Assembly: GCA_903878805.1 (NCBI GenBank)
Contig: CAIRJF010000011.1
Coordinates: forward strand, 119,274-183,273
Reading direction: 5' to 3'
Length of the DNA stretch: 64,000 bases
DNA from: an uncultured Verrucomicrobia subdivision 3 bacterium
Lineage (GTDB): Bacteria > Verrucomicrobiota > Verrucomicrobiia > Limisphaerales > UBA11358
Shown one piece after another: positions 17,041 through 27,459 of the stretch. The notes below the pieces were generated by a model, which saw only the letters and a list, made by a program, of their open reading frames with translations, had not been told where the DNA came from and made no database searches. A program made the position numbers and the translations under genes. Each line of letters opens with the position of its first letter. Position 1 is the stretch's first letter.

Positions 17041-17181
17041 TTTTCAAAAGAATCAGAGCGCAGCAGGATAACTGGAAAGCGTTTGAAGAAAAGGAAATTC
17101 AAATTGTGCAAATGTTTGCTGCCCCGTCGCTACAACCGATTCATCAATCCCATTGTCAACCGGCGCGTGCGCAGATAGTTT

Positions 17182-20010
17182 GTGCCTGTGCTTTCCACGC
17201 AACAGATGGCCGCGCTTAATGCCGCGAACTACGAGGTCGCGTTCGACAACCGCACCCGCCAGCTTTACGCGACGGACGCCTCGCCGTATCAAATCGTTCC
17301 CGCCGCCGTCGCGTTTCCAAAAACCACCGTCGAGGCCGCGCACGTCATTCAAGCCGCGTTGTCGGCGGGTGTTTCGGTAACGCCGCGTGGCAGCGGAACG
17401 GGACTTTCCGGCGGCGCGATTGGCGACGGACTCATTGTGGATTTTGCGCGGCACAATCGCGTCATCTGGGATTTTAATAAAGACACCGCGACCGTGCGCG
17501 TCGGCGCGGGCGTCGTGCTGGATCAACTGAACAATTATCTCAAGCCGCTCGGATTTTGTTTCGGGCCGGACGTGGCAACGAGTTCGCGCGCGACGCTCGG
17601 CGGCATGATTGCGAACGATTCTTCCGGCGCGCACACGCCGGTTTACGGCACGACCGGCCAGCACGTCCGCGAAATCGAAATCATTCTCGCCGACGGTAAA
17701 ATCACTCGCATCGGCGCGCATCTGGAAACGTTGCGTCGCCAGCGCGCCATCGTAGAAGACTTGGTTTCATTGAACGAACTGCTCATCAGCGAACAATTTC
17801 CAGCGGGACTTTTGAAGCGCTGGCCGGGCTATGGCCTCGCGCGCGCAGTGGCGCAACCGGGAAATTTAATTCCCATTCTATGCGGCAGCGAAGGCACGCT
17901 CGCGGGAATTTTTTCGGCGGAATTGAATCTGGTTCCCCTGCCCGCCGAACGCGGTGTGGGCGTGGTGTTCTTTGATTCCATCGCCGAAGCGATGCAAGCC
18001 ACGCAGGAAATTTTGCCATTGTCGCCAGCGGCGATTGAGCACGTTGACCGTCCGCTGTTTGACCAGACGCGCGGCCAGCGGGAGTTTCAGGCCGTGCGCG
18101 ATTTGCTGCATCTCGACGCGCAGCCGTGCGAATCCATTCTGCTCGTGGAATTTTTTGCGGACGCGAAAGACAAGCTCGCAGAATTGGCAAAAATGAAGAT
18201 TGGCCGTCGCCGTTTGATTTTGAAAACCAGCCGCGAACGCGATCTGGTTTGGGTGATGCGCAAGGCGGGACTTTCCCTTTTGACGAGCCGCAAAGGCGAC
18301 GCCAAGCCCGCGTGTTTCATCGAAGACGCGGCGGTGCAACCGCGCGATTTGCCAGCGTATGTCACGGGCTTGCAGGAATTGATGCAGCGCGTCGGCGTCG
18401 AAGCGTCGTTTTACGGCCACGCGGCGGCGGGACTGTTGCACGTCCGCCCCGTGCTCGATTTACACAGCGGTGACGACCTGAAAAAATTCCGGCAAATCGC
18501 CGATGAAGTCGCCGCGCTCGTGGCGCAATTTAAAGGTTCGCTCGCGGCTGAACATGGCGTCGGCATCGCGCGCACGGAATTTTTGAAGGAACAAGTTGGC
18601 GCGGAGCTTTACCGCGTGATGCGCGAAATCAAATCCGCTTTTGACCCAAATAATCTTTTTAATCCGGGCAAAATCATTGGCGATGGCCGTTACAAAATCG
18701 ACCAACACCTGCGTCAAGGCGCGGATTACAATTTGATTTTGCCGTTCGAGCCGAAACTGGCATTTGCCGCGCGCGATGAATCGTTCATCGCCAACCTCGA
18801 ACAGTGCAACGGCTGCGGCGGCTGCACGAAACAGACGCCGACGATGTGTCCGACGTATCTCGCGACCGGCGAAGAAGGCATGTCCACACGCGGTCGCGCC
18901 AATCTTATTCGCGCCGCGTTGGAGCATCGCGAAATCGCTGATCCGCTGCGCGCGGAGGAATTGGAATATGCGTTGAGCAACTGTCTTTCTTGCCGCGCCT
19001 GCACCAACGAATGTCCGTCCAACGTAAATCTGCCGCTGCTCAAAGCCGAGTTGCTCTACGCGCGCACGAAGCGCAGGCACAAAAGTAAATTTCAGCGGCT
19101 CGTCAGCTCGCTGGATTTGGCCGGGCGCGTCGGCTGCGCCGTGCCGGGCATTGCGAATTTATTTTTGCAATCGCGCTCGCTGCGGCATCTCATGGGAAAA
19201 TTTTTTGGCCTGACCGACCAGCGGTCGCTGCCCGCGTTTGCGCACGAACGTTTTGACCGCTGGTTCGCCAAGCATCGCAGCGAATCGCAGCCGAATCGCG
19301 GCAGCGTGATTTTGTGGGACGATACGTTTGTGCGCTATCACGAACCGCACATCGGCCAAGCCGCCGTCGCCGTGCTCGAAGCCGCCGGTTTCGCCGTCAC
19401 ACTGCTCGCGAAACGCAAGTGCTGTGGCCGACCCGCCTTCAGCGTGGGCAACCTTGATGAAGCGGGAAAACTGGGCGAACACAATCTCGCGCTGCTCGCC
19501 GCCACCGCCGGAACTGCGCCGATTATTTTTCTTGAACCGTCCTGCTACTCGATGTTCGCCGAAGATTATCGGGAATTAAATTTGCCCGGTGCCACGGAAA
19601 TTGCTGCGCGCAGTTTTCTGTTTGAAGATTTCATCGGCCAGTTGCTCGACCGCGAGCCGGATGCGCTGAAGTTCAAACCGCGCGAAGAACGTCTGGCCAT
19701 TCATGTGCATTGCCACGCAAAGGCACTGACCGATCCCGCCGCCATACAACGTCTCGCCGCGCGCCTGCCCGGCCGCAGCGCGACGTTGCTGCACACTGGC
19801 TGCTGCGGTATGGCCGGTTCCTTTGGTATGATGGAATCCAAATACGACCTCTCGGTGAAAATCGCCGAACCGCTGTTGGCGCAACTCAAGCAGCAGCCGT
19901 ATGGCACGACTACGATTCTCTCCGGCACCAGTTGCCGCCAGCAAGTGCAGCATCTCGCCACCGTCCGCACGCGCCACATGGCCGAAGTCATCGCAGATGC
20001 GCTGGATTAA
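17182..20010 (+). CDS. FAD-linked oxidase fused to Fe-S reductase (YdiJ-like 2-hydroxyacid dehydrogenase)
   Basis: The 942-residue protein is a fusion. Residues about 35-480 are a GlcD-type FAD-binding domain (TPRGSGTGLSGGAIGDGL, AEHGVGIARTEF, and FNPGKI at the end of the oxidase C domain). Residues about 530-640 contain two 4Fe-4S motifs (CNGCGGCTKQTPTMCP and CLSCRACTNECPSN). The last 300 residues are a GlpC/CCG domain pair (RKCCGRPAFS, LHTGCCGMAGSFGM). The same architecture occurs in YdiJ and related D-2-hydroxyacid dehydrogenases that feed electrons to the respiratory chain. The substrate (D-lactate, glycolate or D-2-hydroxyglutarate) cannot be decided. The start is GTG 17182; a second in-frame GTG lies at 17188. 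Confidence 0.88.
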   Translation: MPVLSTQQMAALNAANYEVAFDNRTRQLYATDASPYQIVPAAVAFPKTTVEAAHVIQAALSAGVSVTPRGSGTGLSGGAIGDGLIVDFARHNRVIWDFNKDTATVRVGAGVVLDQLNNYLKPLGFCFGPDVATSSRATLGGMIANDSSGAHTPVYGTTGQHVREIEIILADGKITRIGAHLETLRRQRAIVEDLVSLNELLISEQFPAGLLKRWPGYGLARAVAQPGNLIPILCGSEGTLAGIFSAELNLVPLPAERGVGVVFFDSIAEAMQATQEILPLSPAAIEHVDRPLFDQTRGQREFQAVRDLLHLDAQPCESILLVEFFADAKDKLAELAKMKIGRRRLILKTSRERDLVWVMRKAGLSLLTSRKGDAKPACFIEDAAVQPRDLPAYVTGLQELMQRVGVEASFYGHAAAGLLHVRPVLDLHSGDDLKKFRQIADEVAALVAQFKGSLAAEHGVGIARTEFLKEQVGAELYRVMREIKSAFDPNNLFNPGKIIGDGRYKIDQHLRQGADYNLILPFEPKLAFAARDESFIANLEQCNGCGGCTKQTPTMCPTYLATGEEGMSTRGRANLIRAALEHREIADPLRAEELEYALSNCLSCRACTNECPSNVNLPLLKAELLYARTKRRHKSKFQRLVSSLDLAGRVGCAVPGIANLFLQSRSLRHLMGKFFGLTDQRSLPAFAHERFDRWFAKHRSESQPNRGSVILWDDTFVRYHEPHIGQAAVAVLEAAGFAVTLLAKRKCCGRPAFSVGNLDEAGKLGEHNLALLAATAGTAPIIFLEPSCYSMFAEDYRELNLPGATEIAARSFLFEDFIGQLLDREPDALKFKPREERLAIHVHCHAKALTDPAAIQRLAARLPGRSATLLHTGCCGMAGSFGMMESKYDLSVKIAEPLLAQLKQQPYGTTTILSGTSCRQQVQHLATVRTRHMAEVIADALD

Positions 20011-20075
20011 ATTTTATTGAAAACCAATTTTCAAAATTGTCTTTCCCTTCGCCGCCGAAAAAATAAATTTGCCGC

Positions 20076-20801
20076 GTGACCGGCAGCCTCCTAGCCAATG
20101 CTCTGAACCTGTTGTATCCGCCTGTCTGCCAGCTTTGCACGAAGCAACGGGCGGAGGCGGCCGACGGCTATGTCTGTAGCAAATGCTGGACGCACGTCCG
20201 CTTCATCCGTCCGCCGTTCTGCGCGCGCTGCGGTCTGCCGTTTGAGGGCGACCTGACGACGGAATTCAACTGCACCAACTGTCACGAAATGGAATTGCAT
20301 TTCACTTCTGCGCGCTCGGCGGTCGTCGCGAAAAGCGTGGTGCTGGAGGCGATTCATCGCTTCAAGTATTCAAACGCGCTGTGGTTTGAAAGTTTTCTTG
20401 GCGGCCTGCTCGTGCGCGAGGCCGCGCCGGTTTTGGCCGGAGAGAAATGGGATTACATCGCGCCCGTGCCGCTGCATCCGGTGAAATTGCGGGAACGCGA
20501 ATTCAACCAGGCCGCGCTGCTTGCCGCGCAACTTGCCCGCGTCACCAAAATTCCTTTGCGAGAAAAAATTCTCCAGCGCGTGAACCCCACGGCGACTCAG
20601 ACATTGCTCACGCGCGATGAACGTGCGGCGAACATGAAAAATGCCTTTGCCGTCCGCAAAAACCTGCGGCTGGACGGAAAAAGAATTGTGCTCGTGGACG
20701 ATGTTTTCACCACCGGCGCGACAACGAATGCCTGCGCCCAGGCCTTGCGCGCGGCGGGCGCGGCGGAAGTTTGTGTCTGGACGGTTGCGCGCGGGCTGTG
20801 A
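20076..20801 (+). CDS. comF: ComF family phosphoribosyltransferase-like protein
   Basis: The 241-residue protein has an N-terminal double zinc ribbon (C-Q-L-C, C-S-K-C, C-A-R-C, C-T-N-C within the first 72 residues) and a C-terminal PRTase-like domain with the PRPP-binding loop IVLVDDVFTTGATT near residue 207. This is the usual ComF/GntX layout; ComF is needed for uptake or handling of single-stranded DNA in natural transformation. The start is GTG. It lies 21 bp upstream of accD and is probably co-transcribed with it. Confidence 0.92.
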   Translation: MTGSLLANALNLLYPPVCQLCTKQRAEAADGYVCSKCWTHVRFIRPPFCARCGLPFEGDLTTEFNCTNCHEMELHFTSARSAVVAKSVVLEAIHRFKYSNALWFESFLGGLLVREAAPVLAGEKWDYIAPVPLHPVKLREREFNQAALLAAQLARVTKIPLREKILQRVNPTATQTLLTRDERAANMKNAFAVRKNLRLDGKRIVLVDDVFTTGATTNACAQALRAAGAAEVCVWTVARGL

Positions 20802-20822
20802 ATTTCGTAGTATCAGGCGTTC

Positions 20823-21764
20823 ATGGATACCACTACGTTCCTGAAGAAATCAATCGGTGGAGTCGTGCAGGTCGAACCGGCTTTGACGCCGCCGCCCGCG
20901 CCGACCGAGCAGACGAGCTTTGCCAAAAAACCGAAGGTCGGTGGCAGCAAGTCGAAGAAGCGGGAAATTCCTGAAGGGTTGTGGACGAAATGCCCTTCCT
21001 GCGACGGCATGATTTTCGACAAGGAGCTGGACGAGAATTTGCAGGTTTGCCCGAAGTGCCAGCATCATTTCCCCATCACGTCACGCGAACGCATTCATTC
21101 GCTCGTGGAAACCTGCACGTTCGAGGAAATGGATGCGGACATGGTGAGCGTGGACATTTTGAAATTTGCCAGCTATAAAAGCAAACTCGACCGCGACAAA
21201 AAGGCCACGATGCTGAAAGACGCTGTCGTCACCGGCATCGGCAAAATCGGCGCGCATCAAGTCGCGCTCGGAGTAATGGATTTTCGTTTCATGGGCGGTT
21301 CGATGGGCGCGGTCGTCGGCGAAAAGCTAACGCGGCTGATTGAACGCGGCACAGAAGGCCACTGGCCGGTCATCATCATTTCCACCAGCGGCGGCGCGCG
21401 GATGCAGGAAGGCGTTTTCAGTTTGATGCAGATGGCAAAAACTTCTGCCGCGCTTGCGCTCCACGCCCAGCAGCGGCTGCCTTATATCAGCTATCTGACC
21501 AACAACAGCTACGGCGGCGTGATGGCCAGCTACGCGGCACTGGGCGATTTGAACATTGCCGAACCGGGCGCGATGATTGGTTTCGCTGGCCCGCGCGTCA
21601 TCAAGGACACGACGCACGCGGATTTGCCACCGGGCTTTCAGACGGCGGAATTTCTTTTGGATCGCGGCCTGATTGACGCCATCGTTGCGCGCAAAGAAGC
21701 GAAGGAAAAATTGATTCGCTTTCTTGACTACTTTGCTGCCGGAAAAGCTAACGGCAACACTTGA
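20823..21764 (+). CDS. accD: Acetyl-CoA carboxylase carboxyltransferase subunit beta
   Basis: The 313-residue protein has the AccD zinc finger (C-P-S-C ... C-P-K-C, residues about 58-80) and the carboxyltransferase core with FMGGSMGAVVGEKL, ISTSGGARMQEG and the acyl-CoA-binding stretch NNSYGGVMASYAALGD. It forms the carboxyltransferase with AccA in the first step of fatty acid synthesis; accA is not in the window. About 25 N-terminal residues ahead of the finger are Pro/Lys-rich and variable. A strong terminator follows. Confidence 0.97.
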   Translation: MDTTTFLKKSIGGVVQVEPALTPPPAPTEQTSFAKKPKVGGSKSKKREIPEGLWTKCPSCDGMIFDKELDENLQVCPKCQHHFPITSRERIHSLVETCTFEEMDADMVSVDILKFASYKSKLDRDKKATMLKDAVVTGIGKIGAHQVALGVMDFRFMGGSMGAVVGEKLTRLIERGTEGHWPVIIISTSGGARMQEGVFSLMQMAKTSAALALHAQQRLPYISYLTNNSYGGVMASYAALGDLNIAEPGAMIGFAGPRVIKDTTHADLPPGFQTAEFLLDRGLIDAIVARKEAKEKLIRFLDYFAAGKANGNT

Positions 21765-21786
21765 TGCGTAAAATATTTTTGCGCCC

Positions 21787-21817
21787 GCCGCTGTCTTGCG
21801 ATTGACAGCGGCTTTTT
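21787..21817 (+). terminator. Rho-independent terminator after accD
   Basis: GCCGCTGTC (21787-21795) pairs perfectly with GACAGCGGC (21804-21812) across an 8-nt loop and is followed by TTTTTA. It lies 22 bp after the accD stop codon. Confidence 0.9.
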
Positions 21818-21856
21818 ATTTTTAGAAATTCTGCAACTGATTTCATCTGAACAAAA

Positions 21857-23827
21857 ATGAGCAACGCCATTTCCACCGAATCGCTGCAACAAGCTGGCCG
21901 GACCTTTCCTCCGTCGCCCGAAGTCATCAAACACGCGCTGATAAATTCCGCCCAATACGAAGCGATGTATGCGCGCTCCGTCAATGACTCGGAAAATTTC
22001 TGGATGGAGCAATCTGCCACACTCGATTGGTTCAAGCAACCGACGCACGCCCGCAAGTTTGAGTGGAGCACCGACAAGCGCGTCATCAAACACACTTGGT
22101 TTGAGGACGGTGAACTCAATGTCACCGTCAACTGCCTCGATCGTCATCTCAAGACCATCGGTAATAAGACCGCGATCATCTGGCAGGGCGAACCCGAGGA
22201 AGATGTAAAGCACATCACCTACGCCGAGCTTCACAAAGATGTCTGCAAGTTGGCGAACGTCCTCAAATCGCTCGGTGTCACCAAAGGCGACCGCGTGGCG
22301 ATTTACATGCCGATGATTCCCGAAGCCGCCGTCGCGATGCTCGCGTGCGCGCGCATCGGCGCGATTCACTCGATCGTGTTCGGCGGATTCAGCTCGGATT
22401 CGCTCGCCGGCCGCATCAACGATTCCGAATGTAAATTGCTCATCACCGCGAACGTCTCGCTCCGCGCTGGAAAATCTCTCGCGCTCAAGCAGCTTGCCGA
22501 CGCCGCGCTTACACACACGCCGAGCATCCAAAAGGTCGTCGTCGTGAAACGCAATGACGAGCCGTGCAACATCGTGGCTGGCCGCGATGTCTGGTATCAC
22601 GAATTGATGGCGAAAGCCTCTGCCGAATGCGCGGCGGAAAAGATGAAGGCCGAAGATTATCTCTTCATCCTCTACACCTCCGGCTCGACCGGCAAACCCA
22701 AGGGCGTCGTCCATAGCACCGCCGGTTATCTGCTCTGGAGTGCCATCACGCACCGCTACGTTTTTGATATCCACGAGAACGACGTTTACTTCTGCACCGC
22801 TGACATCGGTTGGGTCACCGGCCACAGCTACGTTGTTTACGGCCCGCTCTGCAACGGCGGCACCACGCTCATGTTCGAAGGCGTGCCGACTTATCCCGAC
22901 GCCGGACGTCTCTGGAAAATCGTCGAGAAGTTCAAAGTGAATTCCTTCTACACCGCGCCCACCGCCATCCGCGCGCTCATTCGGCTCGGTGATGAATTTC
23001 CCGCAAAATACGACATGTCTTCGCTCCGCGTGCTCGGCTCCGTCGGTGAACCGATCAATCCCGAAGCGTGGATGTGGTATTACAAACACATCGGCGGCGA
23101 ACGTTGCCCCATCGTGGACACATGGTGGCAGACCGAAACTGGTGGCCATCTCATCACGCCTTTGCCCGGTGCACACACGCTCAAACCTGGCAGCGCTGGA
23201 CGTGCTTTCTTCGGCGTAGAACCCGTGGTTCTCCGCGACGATGGCTCCGAATGCAAACCGAACGAAGGCGGCAAACTCTGCATCAAGAAACCGTGGCCCG
23301 GCATCATGCGCACGACTTGGGGCGACCACGACCGTTTCATCAACACCTACTTCGCCACGTTCAAGGACATGTATTTCACCGGCGACGGATGCCGCATTGA
23401 TGCCGATGGCGACTACTGGTTGCTCGGCCGCGTGGACGATGTCGTCAACGTCTCCGGCCACCGCATCGGCACCGCCGAAGTGGAGAGCGCGCTCGTGAGC
23501 CACGCGAAAGTCGCCGAAGCCGCCGTCGCGCCCATGCCGCACGACATCAAAGGCCAGGCGCTCTACGCCTTCGTGACCTTGAAAGACGGCATCCACGAAA
23601 GCGACGAGCTGAAGAAAGAACTCGCGCAACACGTCCGCAAAGAAATCGGAGCCATTGCCGTGCCGGATAAAATCCAATTCGCGCCCGGCCTGCCAAAGAC
23701 GCGCTCCGGTAAAATCATGCGCCGCATCCTGCGCAAGATCGCCGAGAACCAGACCGACCAGATCGGCGACGTGTCCACGCTCGCTGATCCCGGTGTTGTG
23801 GACGCCTTGGTAAAAGGAAAGCAATAA
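21857..23827 (+). CDS. acs: Acetyl-CoA synthetase (AMP-forming)
   Basis: The length of 656 residues and the motifs are those of acetate-CoA ligase: ATP/AMP signature [23 protein letters not shown], and the acetylatable catalytic lysine in [17 protein letters not shown]. It activates acetate to acetyl-CoA through acetyl-AMP. It is transcribed alone after the accD terminator. The 712-codon open frame on the other strand is a codon-usage shadow. Confidence 0.98.
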   Translation: MSNAISTESLQQAGRTFPPSPEVIKHALINSAQYEAMYARSVNDSENFWMEQSATLDWFKQPTHARKFEWSTDKRVIKHTWFEDGELNVTVNCLDRHLKTIGNKTAIIWQGEPEEDVKHITYAELHKDVCKLANVLKSLGVTKGDRVAIYMPMIPEAAVAMLACARIGAIHSIVFGGFSSDSLAGRINDSECKLLITANVSLRAGKSLALKQLADAALTHTPSIQKVVVVKRNDEPCNIVAGRDVWYHELMAKASAECAAEKMKAEDYLFILYTSGSTGKPKGVVHSTAGYLLWSAITHRYVFDIHENDVYFCTADIGWVTGHSYVVYGPLCNGGTTLMFEGVPTYPDAGRLWKIVEKFKVNSFYTAPTAIRALIRLGDEFPAKYDMSSLRVLGSVGEPINPEAWMWYYKHIGGERCPIVDTWWQTETGGHLITPLPGAHTLKPGSAGRAFFGVEPVVLRDDGSECKPNEGGKLCIKKPWPGIMRTTWGDHDRFINTYFATFKDMYFTGDGCRIDADGDYWLLGRVDDVVNVSGHRIGTAEVESALVSHAKVAEAAVAPMPHDIKGQALYAFVTLKDGIHESDELKKELAQHVRKEIGAIAVPDKIQFAPGLPKTRSGKIMRRILRKIAENQTDQIGDVSTLADPGVVDALVKGKQ

Positions 23828-23870
23828 GCGACTCTGTCCGCGTTTTACCGGGGATTCGCACCGCAAATCT

Positions 23871-25109
23871 TCACCACTTCAACTCCTGCAAGCGGCGCGC
23901 GACTTCCTCGGCGTTCGCGCGACTGTTGAACGCGCTGATGCGGAAAAAGCCTTCGCCCTTCGAGCCGAAACCAGAACCAGGCGTGATGACCACATTCGCG
24001 TCCGCGAGAATTTTGTCGAACGCCTGCCAGCTAGTGACACCTTTCGGCGTGCGCACCCAGATGTAAGGCGCATTCACGCCGCCAAAAACTTTCAGGCCCG
24101 CTTTTTTTGCGCCCTTGCGCAAGATTTCCGCATTGCCGAGATAATGTTTGATGAGTTCGGCCACCTGCGCTTTGCCTTCGGGCGAATACAGCGCTTCCGC
24201 CGCGCGTTGCACAACGTAGCTGACGCCGTTGAACTTCGTCGTCGAGCGGCGATTCCATAACGGATGCAACGGCTTCGCTTCGCCGGTTTTCGTGTAAGCG
24301 TTGAGTGATTTGGGAACCACCGTGAACGCGCAACGCGTTCCCGTAAACCCGCCGTTCTTGGAGAAGCTGCGAAACTCGATCGCGCATTCGCGCGCGCCGG
24401 AAATTTCATAAATGGAATGCGGCACGCCCGGTTCGGTGATGTAAGCCTCGTAAGCGGCGTCGAACAAAATCACCGATTTGTGTTCGAGCGCGTATTTCAC
24501 CCAAGCTTCAAGTTGTTCGCGCGTGGCGGCGGCACCGGTCGGATTGTTCGGCGAGCAAAGATAAATCACATCAACGTGTTTCTTTGGCGGCACGGGAATA
24601 AAACCGTTCGCCGGTTTGCACGGCAGATAAACGAGCTTCGCATACGCGCCGGCCTCGTTCGCCTCGCCGGTGTGACCGACCATCACGTTCGTGTCCACAT
24701 ACACCGGATAAACCGGATCGCTGATGGCGATTTTATTTTTGCTGCCGAGGATGTCGAGAATCGCACCGCAATCGCATTTTGAACCGTCGCTGATAAAAAT
24801 TTCGTCATCTGCCACGTCGAGACCTTTGTCGCGAAAATCATTTTGCGCGATGGCGTGGCGTAACCAATCGTAGCCCTGCTCCGGACCGTAGCCTTTGAAG
24901 GTTTCGCGCGCGGCCATTTCGTCCACGGCCTTATGCATCGCGGCGACGACGGCGGGCGGCAGCGGTTCGGTCACATCGCCGATGCCGCAGCGAATTAGGC
25001 GTTTGGCCGCTTCGGGATTCGCGTCGCAAAACGCTTTCACGCGCCGACCGATTTCAGGGAAAAGATAACCCGCTTTGAGTTTGAGATAATTGTCGTTGAG
25101 AAATGCCAT
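23871..25109 (-). CDS. dapL: LL-diaminopimelate aminotransferase
   Basis: The 412-residue class I PLP aminotransferase follows the DapL pattern throughout: start [52 protein letters not shown], the PLP lysine in [13 protein letters not shown], and the C-terminal [20 protein letters not shown]. DapL converts tetrahydrodipicolinate directly to LL-diaminopimelate for lysine and peptidoglycan synthesis; it is used by plants, Chlamydiae, Verrucomicrobia and some others. This supports the proposed lineage. It lies 68 bp downstream of the nupC-like gene on the same strand. Confidence 0.96.
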   Translation of the reverse strand: MAFLNDNYLKLKAGYLFPEIGRRVKAFCDANPEAAKRLIRCGIGDVTEPLPPAVVAAMHKAVDEMAARETFKGYGPEQGYDWLRHAIAQNDFRDKGLDVADDEIFISDGSKCDCGAILDILGSKNKIAISDPVYPVYVDTNVMVGHTGEANEAGAYAKLVYLPCKPANGFIPVPPKKHVDVIYLCSPNNPTGAAATREQLEAWVKYALEHKSVILFDAAYEAYITEPGVPHSIYEISGARECAIEFRSFSKNGGFTGTRCAFTVVPKSLNAYTKTGEAKPLHPLWNRRSTTKFNGVSYVVQRAAEALYSPEGKAQVAELIKHYLGNAEILRKGAKKAGLKVFGGVNAPYIWVRTPKGVTSWQAFDKILADANVVITPGSGFGSKGEGFFRISAFNSRANAEEVARRLQELKW

Positions 25110-25177
25110 AAAAGTAAGCGCTCAGACTAAACCATCCGCAGCGGCCAATCAAGAAACGGTTGGCTCTGATAAACTTG

Positions 25178-26449
25178 TCACAGTAAAAAGCCCGCCAGAC
25201 ACGCCGTCATGTAGGCCGCCAGCAACCCACCGACCATCGCGCGGAGACCGAGCTTGGCCATTTCACTGCGGCGTTCCGGCGCGAGTGAACCGATGCCACC
25301 GACTTGAATGGCGATGCTGGAAAAATTGGCGAAGCCGCACAGCGCGTAAGTCGCGATGGTGAAGCTGCGAGGGTCGAGCGCGAGTTTTTTGGCGTTGGTC
25401 GTGAGGTCAAGGTAGCCGACGAATTCATTCAGCACGATGCGTTCGCCGAGGATTTGTCCGACGCTCACGCAGTCCTGCCACGGCACGCCCATCAGAAATG
25501 CGAACGGCGCGTTGATCCAGCCAAAGATGTTTTGCAATGTCACCGGATTTTTCACGCCAAAATGTGTCTGCGGAAATCCGACGACGTAATTCGCCAGCGC
25601 GATGATAGCGATGAACGCAATCAGCATGGCGATGATATTCAGCGCGAGATGAAAGCCGTCGCCCGCGCCGCGGCAGATGGCGTCAATCGAATTGGCAGTG
25701 GTGCGCGGCACGGTAGCGGGCGAAGTGCCGGCGGTTTCACTGACTTCCGTTTCCGGTAGCATGATTTTCGCGATCATCAATGCGGCGGGACAATTCAAGA
25801 CGGAGGCGCAGAGCAGATGTCCGGCGGTATTTTCGTAGCCGGCGGCCATCCCCATCGCCGCGTAGACCGCTGCCACGCCGCCTGCGATGTGCGCCATGCC
25901 GCAAACCATGATGGTCATCAGTTCGCTTTTCGTCATGCGCGGCACGTAAGGTCGAATGACCAGTGGCGCTTCCGTTTGGCCCATGAAAATGTTTGCCGCG
26001 GCGGACAGCGTTTCGCTGCCGCTCGTGCCCAATGCCTTGCGCATAACCCACGCGACGGCACGCACCACTTTTTGCAAAATTCCCCAGTGATAAAATAACG
26101 ATGACAGCGCAGCCACGATGACGACTGTGCCGGTGACCAAAATGGCAAAAACCAGACCGTGCTCCGCGCCGAATGATTTGCCGAGCACCGCGCCGTCGGC
26201 GAGCGGGCCAAAAACGAATTTCGTTCCATCCGTGGAAAACTGGATCAGCTTCTGGACAACTTTCCCGGCGACGACAAAAAAATCTTTTCCGATTTGCGTG
26301 TTGAGAATCAGCAGCGCGAGGAGGAATTGCAGGCCAACGCCCCAGATGACAGTGCGCCACGGAAATTTTTTGCGGTTAAGTGAAATCGTCCACGCGAAAA
26401 AAATCATCGCGAACCAGCCAAACAGGCTGATGAATTTAAGTTCGTTCAT
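25178..26449 (-). CDS. NupC/CNT family concentrative nucleoside transporter
   Basis: The 423-residue membrane protein has the CNT family layout: an N-terminal helix pair, the central gate segment (MGQTEAPLVIRPYV) and the nucleoside-binding region near the C-terminus (LGERIVLNEFVGYLDL, TYALCGFANFSSIAIQVGGI). It imports nucleosides with H+ or Na+. It overlaps the upstream hpt gene by 4 nt, so uptake and salvage are translationally linked. The high Phe content and about ten helices agree with the family. Confidence 0.93.
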   Translation of the reverse strand: MNELKFISLFGWFAMIFFAWTISLNRKKFPWRTVIWGVGLQFLLALLILNTQIGKDFFVVAGKVVQKLIQFSTDGTKFVFGPLADGAVLGKSFGAEHGLVFAILVTGTVVIVAALSSLFYHWGILQKVVRAVAWVMRKALGTSGSETLSAAANIFMGQTEAPLVIRPYVPRMTKSELMTIMVCGMAHIAGGVAAVYAAMGMAAGYENTAGHLLCASVLNCPAALMIAKIMLPETEVSETAGTSPATVPRTTANSIDAICRGAGDGFHLALNIIAMLIAFIAIIALANYVVGFPQTHFGVKNPVTLQNIFGWINAPFAFLMGVPWQDCVSVGQILGERIVLNEFVGYLDLTTNAKKLALDPRSFTIATYALCGFANFSSIAIQVGGIGSLAPERRSEMAKLGLRAMVGGLLAAYMTACLAGFLL

Positions 26450-27063
26450 GGCGTGCTGACGCGTTTGATGGCTTCCTTGTAAACGTGCGGGTGCAGCACG
26501 CCGACGAATGGAAGATTGCGGTAGCGCTCCGCAAAATCCAGTCCGTAACCGACGACGAACAGGTCGGGAATTTCAAAGCCGACGTAATCCGCCACGATGC
26601 CGCCGCGCCGCCGCGCGGGCTTGTCGAGCAGCACGCAAACCTTAATGCGGCGCGGCATGAGGGCCTGCAGCTTGGGCAGCACGCGGCTCATGGTCTTGCC
26701 GGTATCAAGGATGTCGTCCACCAGCAGCACGTCGCGCCCGCGCACGTCGAGACGTAGTTCCTTGGTGAAAACGAGTTCGCCGGATTCCGTCCCCGCGCCG
26801 TAGCTGGAAACGCCGATGAAATCCAAGCGCAACGGCACGTTCAAGTGCCGGATCAAATCCGCCAGAAACATCACCGTGCCGTTGAGCAGTGAAACGACCA
26901 CTGTCTCGCGGCCGCGAAAATCCTTTTCAATCTCCTTCGCCAAGGTTTTCACGCGGCGGGCAAGTTGCGCTTCGGTGATGAGGATTTCTTTTACCTCCGA
27001 ACGCCAGCGCGGGGGAACGGCAGTTTGGGGTTTTGAATTTTTAGATTTTGGTTTGGTGGACAC
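26446..27063 (-). CDS. hpt: Hypoxanthine phosphoribosyltransferase
   Basis: The 205-residue protein contains the type I PRTase PRPP loop DVLLVDDILDTGKT and the family-specific segments VVSLLNGTVMFLADLIR, DFIGVSSYGAGTESGE and PDLFVVGYGLDFAERYRNLP. It converts hypoxanthine (and usually guanine) with PRPP to the nucleotide. About 20 basic residues precede the domain and may be a poorly conserved extension. It lies 3 bp downstream of the dUTPase-like gene and overlaps nupC, forming a nucleotide salvage operon. Confidence 0.95.
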   Translation of the reverse strand: MSTKPKSKNSKPQTAVPPRWRSEVKEILITEAQLARRVKTLAKEIEKDFRGRETVVVSLLNGTVMFLADLIRHLNVPLRLDFIGVSSYGAGTESGELVFTKELRLDVRGRDVLLVDDILDTGKTMSRVLPKLQALMPRRIKVCVLLDKPARRRGGIVADYVGFEIPDLFVVGYGLDFAERYRNLPFVGVLHPHVYKEAIKRVSTP

Positions 27064-27066
27064 GCA

Positions 27067-27447
27067 TTAAATATGCTTTGAATCGTTCTCGTCCTTCTTT
27101 GTGTAGCCGGAATCTTGGCGCTGAAAGTTCACGGCGTTCTTTTTGACATAGGCGGCGAAGACGTCATCCGCGCTCATGCCGAGCACTTGCGCCATGCTGA
27201 TGAGAAAATGGAACAAGTCCACCACTTCGACGCGCGCGTTTTGCTCGTCGAATTTTTGATACTTAGCCCACCATTTCCACGGCACGCTGTCGGTGAGCTC
27301 GGCCATCTCCTGCTGCATGGCGCGGGTATAATTGAGCAGCCACTTGGTTTTTTCTTCCTCGCTCATGCCGTCGGTTTTGACGCCGATGCGTTCGTTGAGG
27401 GCTTTTTGCATTCGAAAGAGTTCTCTTAATTGGTCAAGATTTTCCAT
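27067..27447 (-). CDS. All-alpha (dimeric-type) dUTP diphosphatase
   Basis: The 126-residue helical protein carries the metal-binding pattern of the all-alpha NTP pyrophosphatase superfamily: QEMAELTDSVPWKWW (E-x-x-E/D type) and ARVEVVDLFHFLIS (E-x-x-D). The W-K-W-W segment and the YVKKNAVNFQRQDSGY end match dimeric dUTPases. It would hydrolyse dUTP to dUMP and so limit uracil in DNA. It heads the operon with hpt and a nucleoside transporter, which fits a nucleotide housekeeping role. A MazG-like function is the alternative. Confidence 0.85.
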   Translation of the reverse strand: MENLDQLRELFRMQKALNERIGVKTDGMSEEEKTKWLLNYTRAMQQEMAELTDSVPWKWWAKYQKFDEQNARVEVVDLFHFLISMAQVLGMSADDVFAAYVKKNAVNFQRQDSGYTKKDENDSKHI

Positions 27448-27459
27448 CGGGCGAGAATA

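Noticed and set aside
15229..17178. Open frame of 649 codons opposite lepA (plus strand)
   Set aside because: lepA is certain on the other strand; the frame has shadow composition with many His and Arg.
21728..23866. Open frame of 712 codons opposite acs (minus strand)
   Set aside because: Shadow of acs with no recognisable motif; rich in His, Asp, Val and Arg as expected from antisense reading of biased codons.
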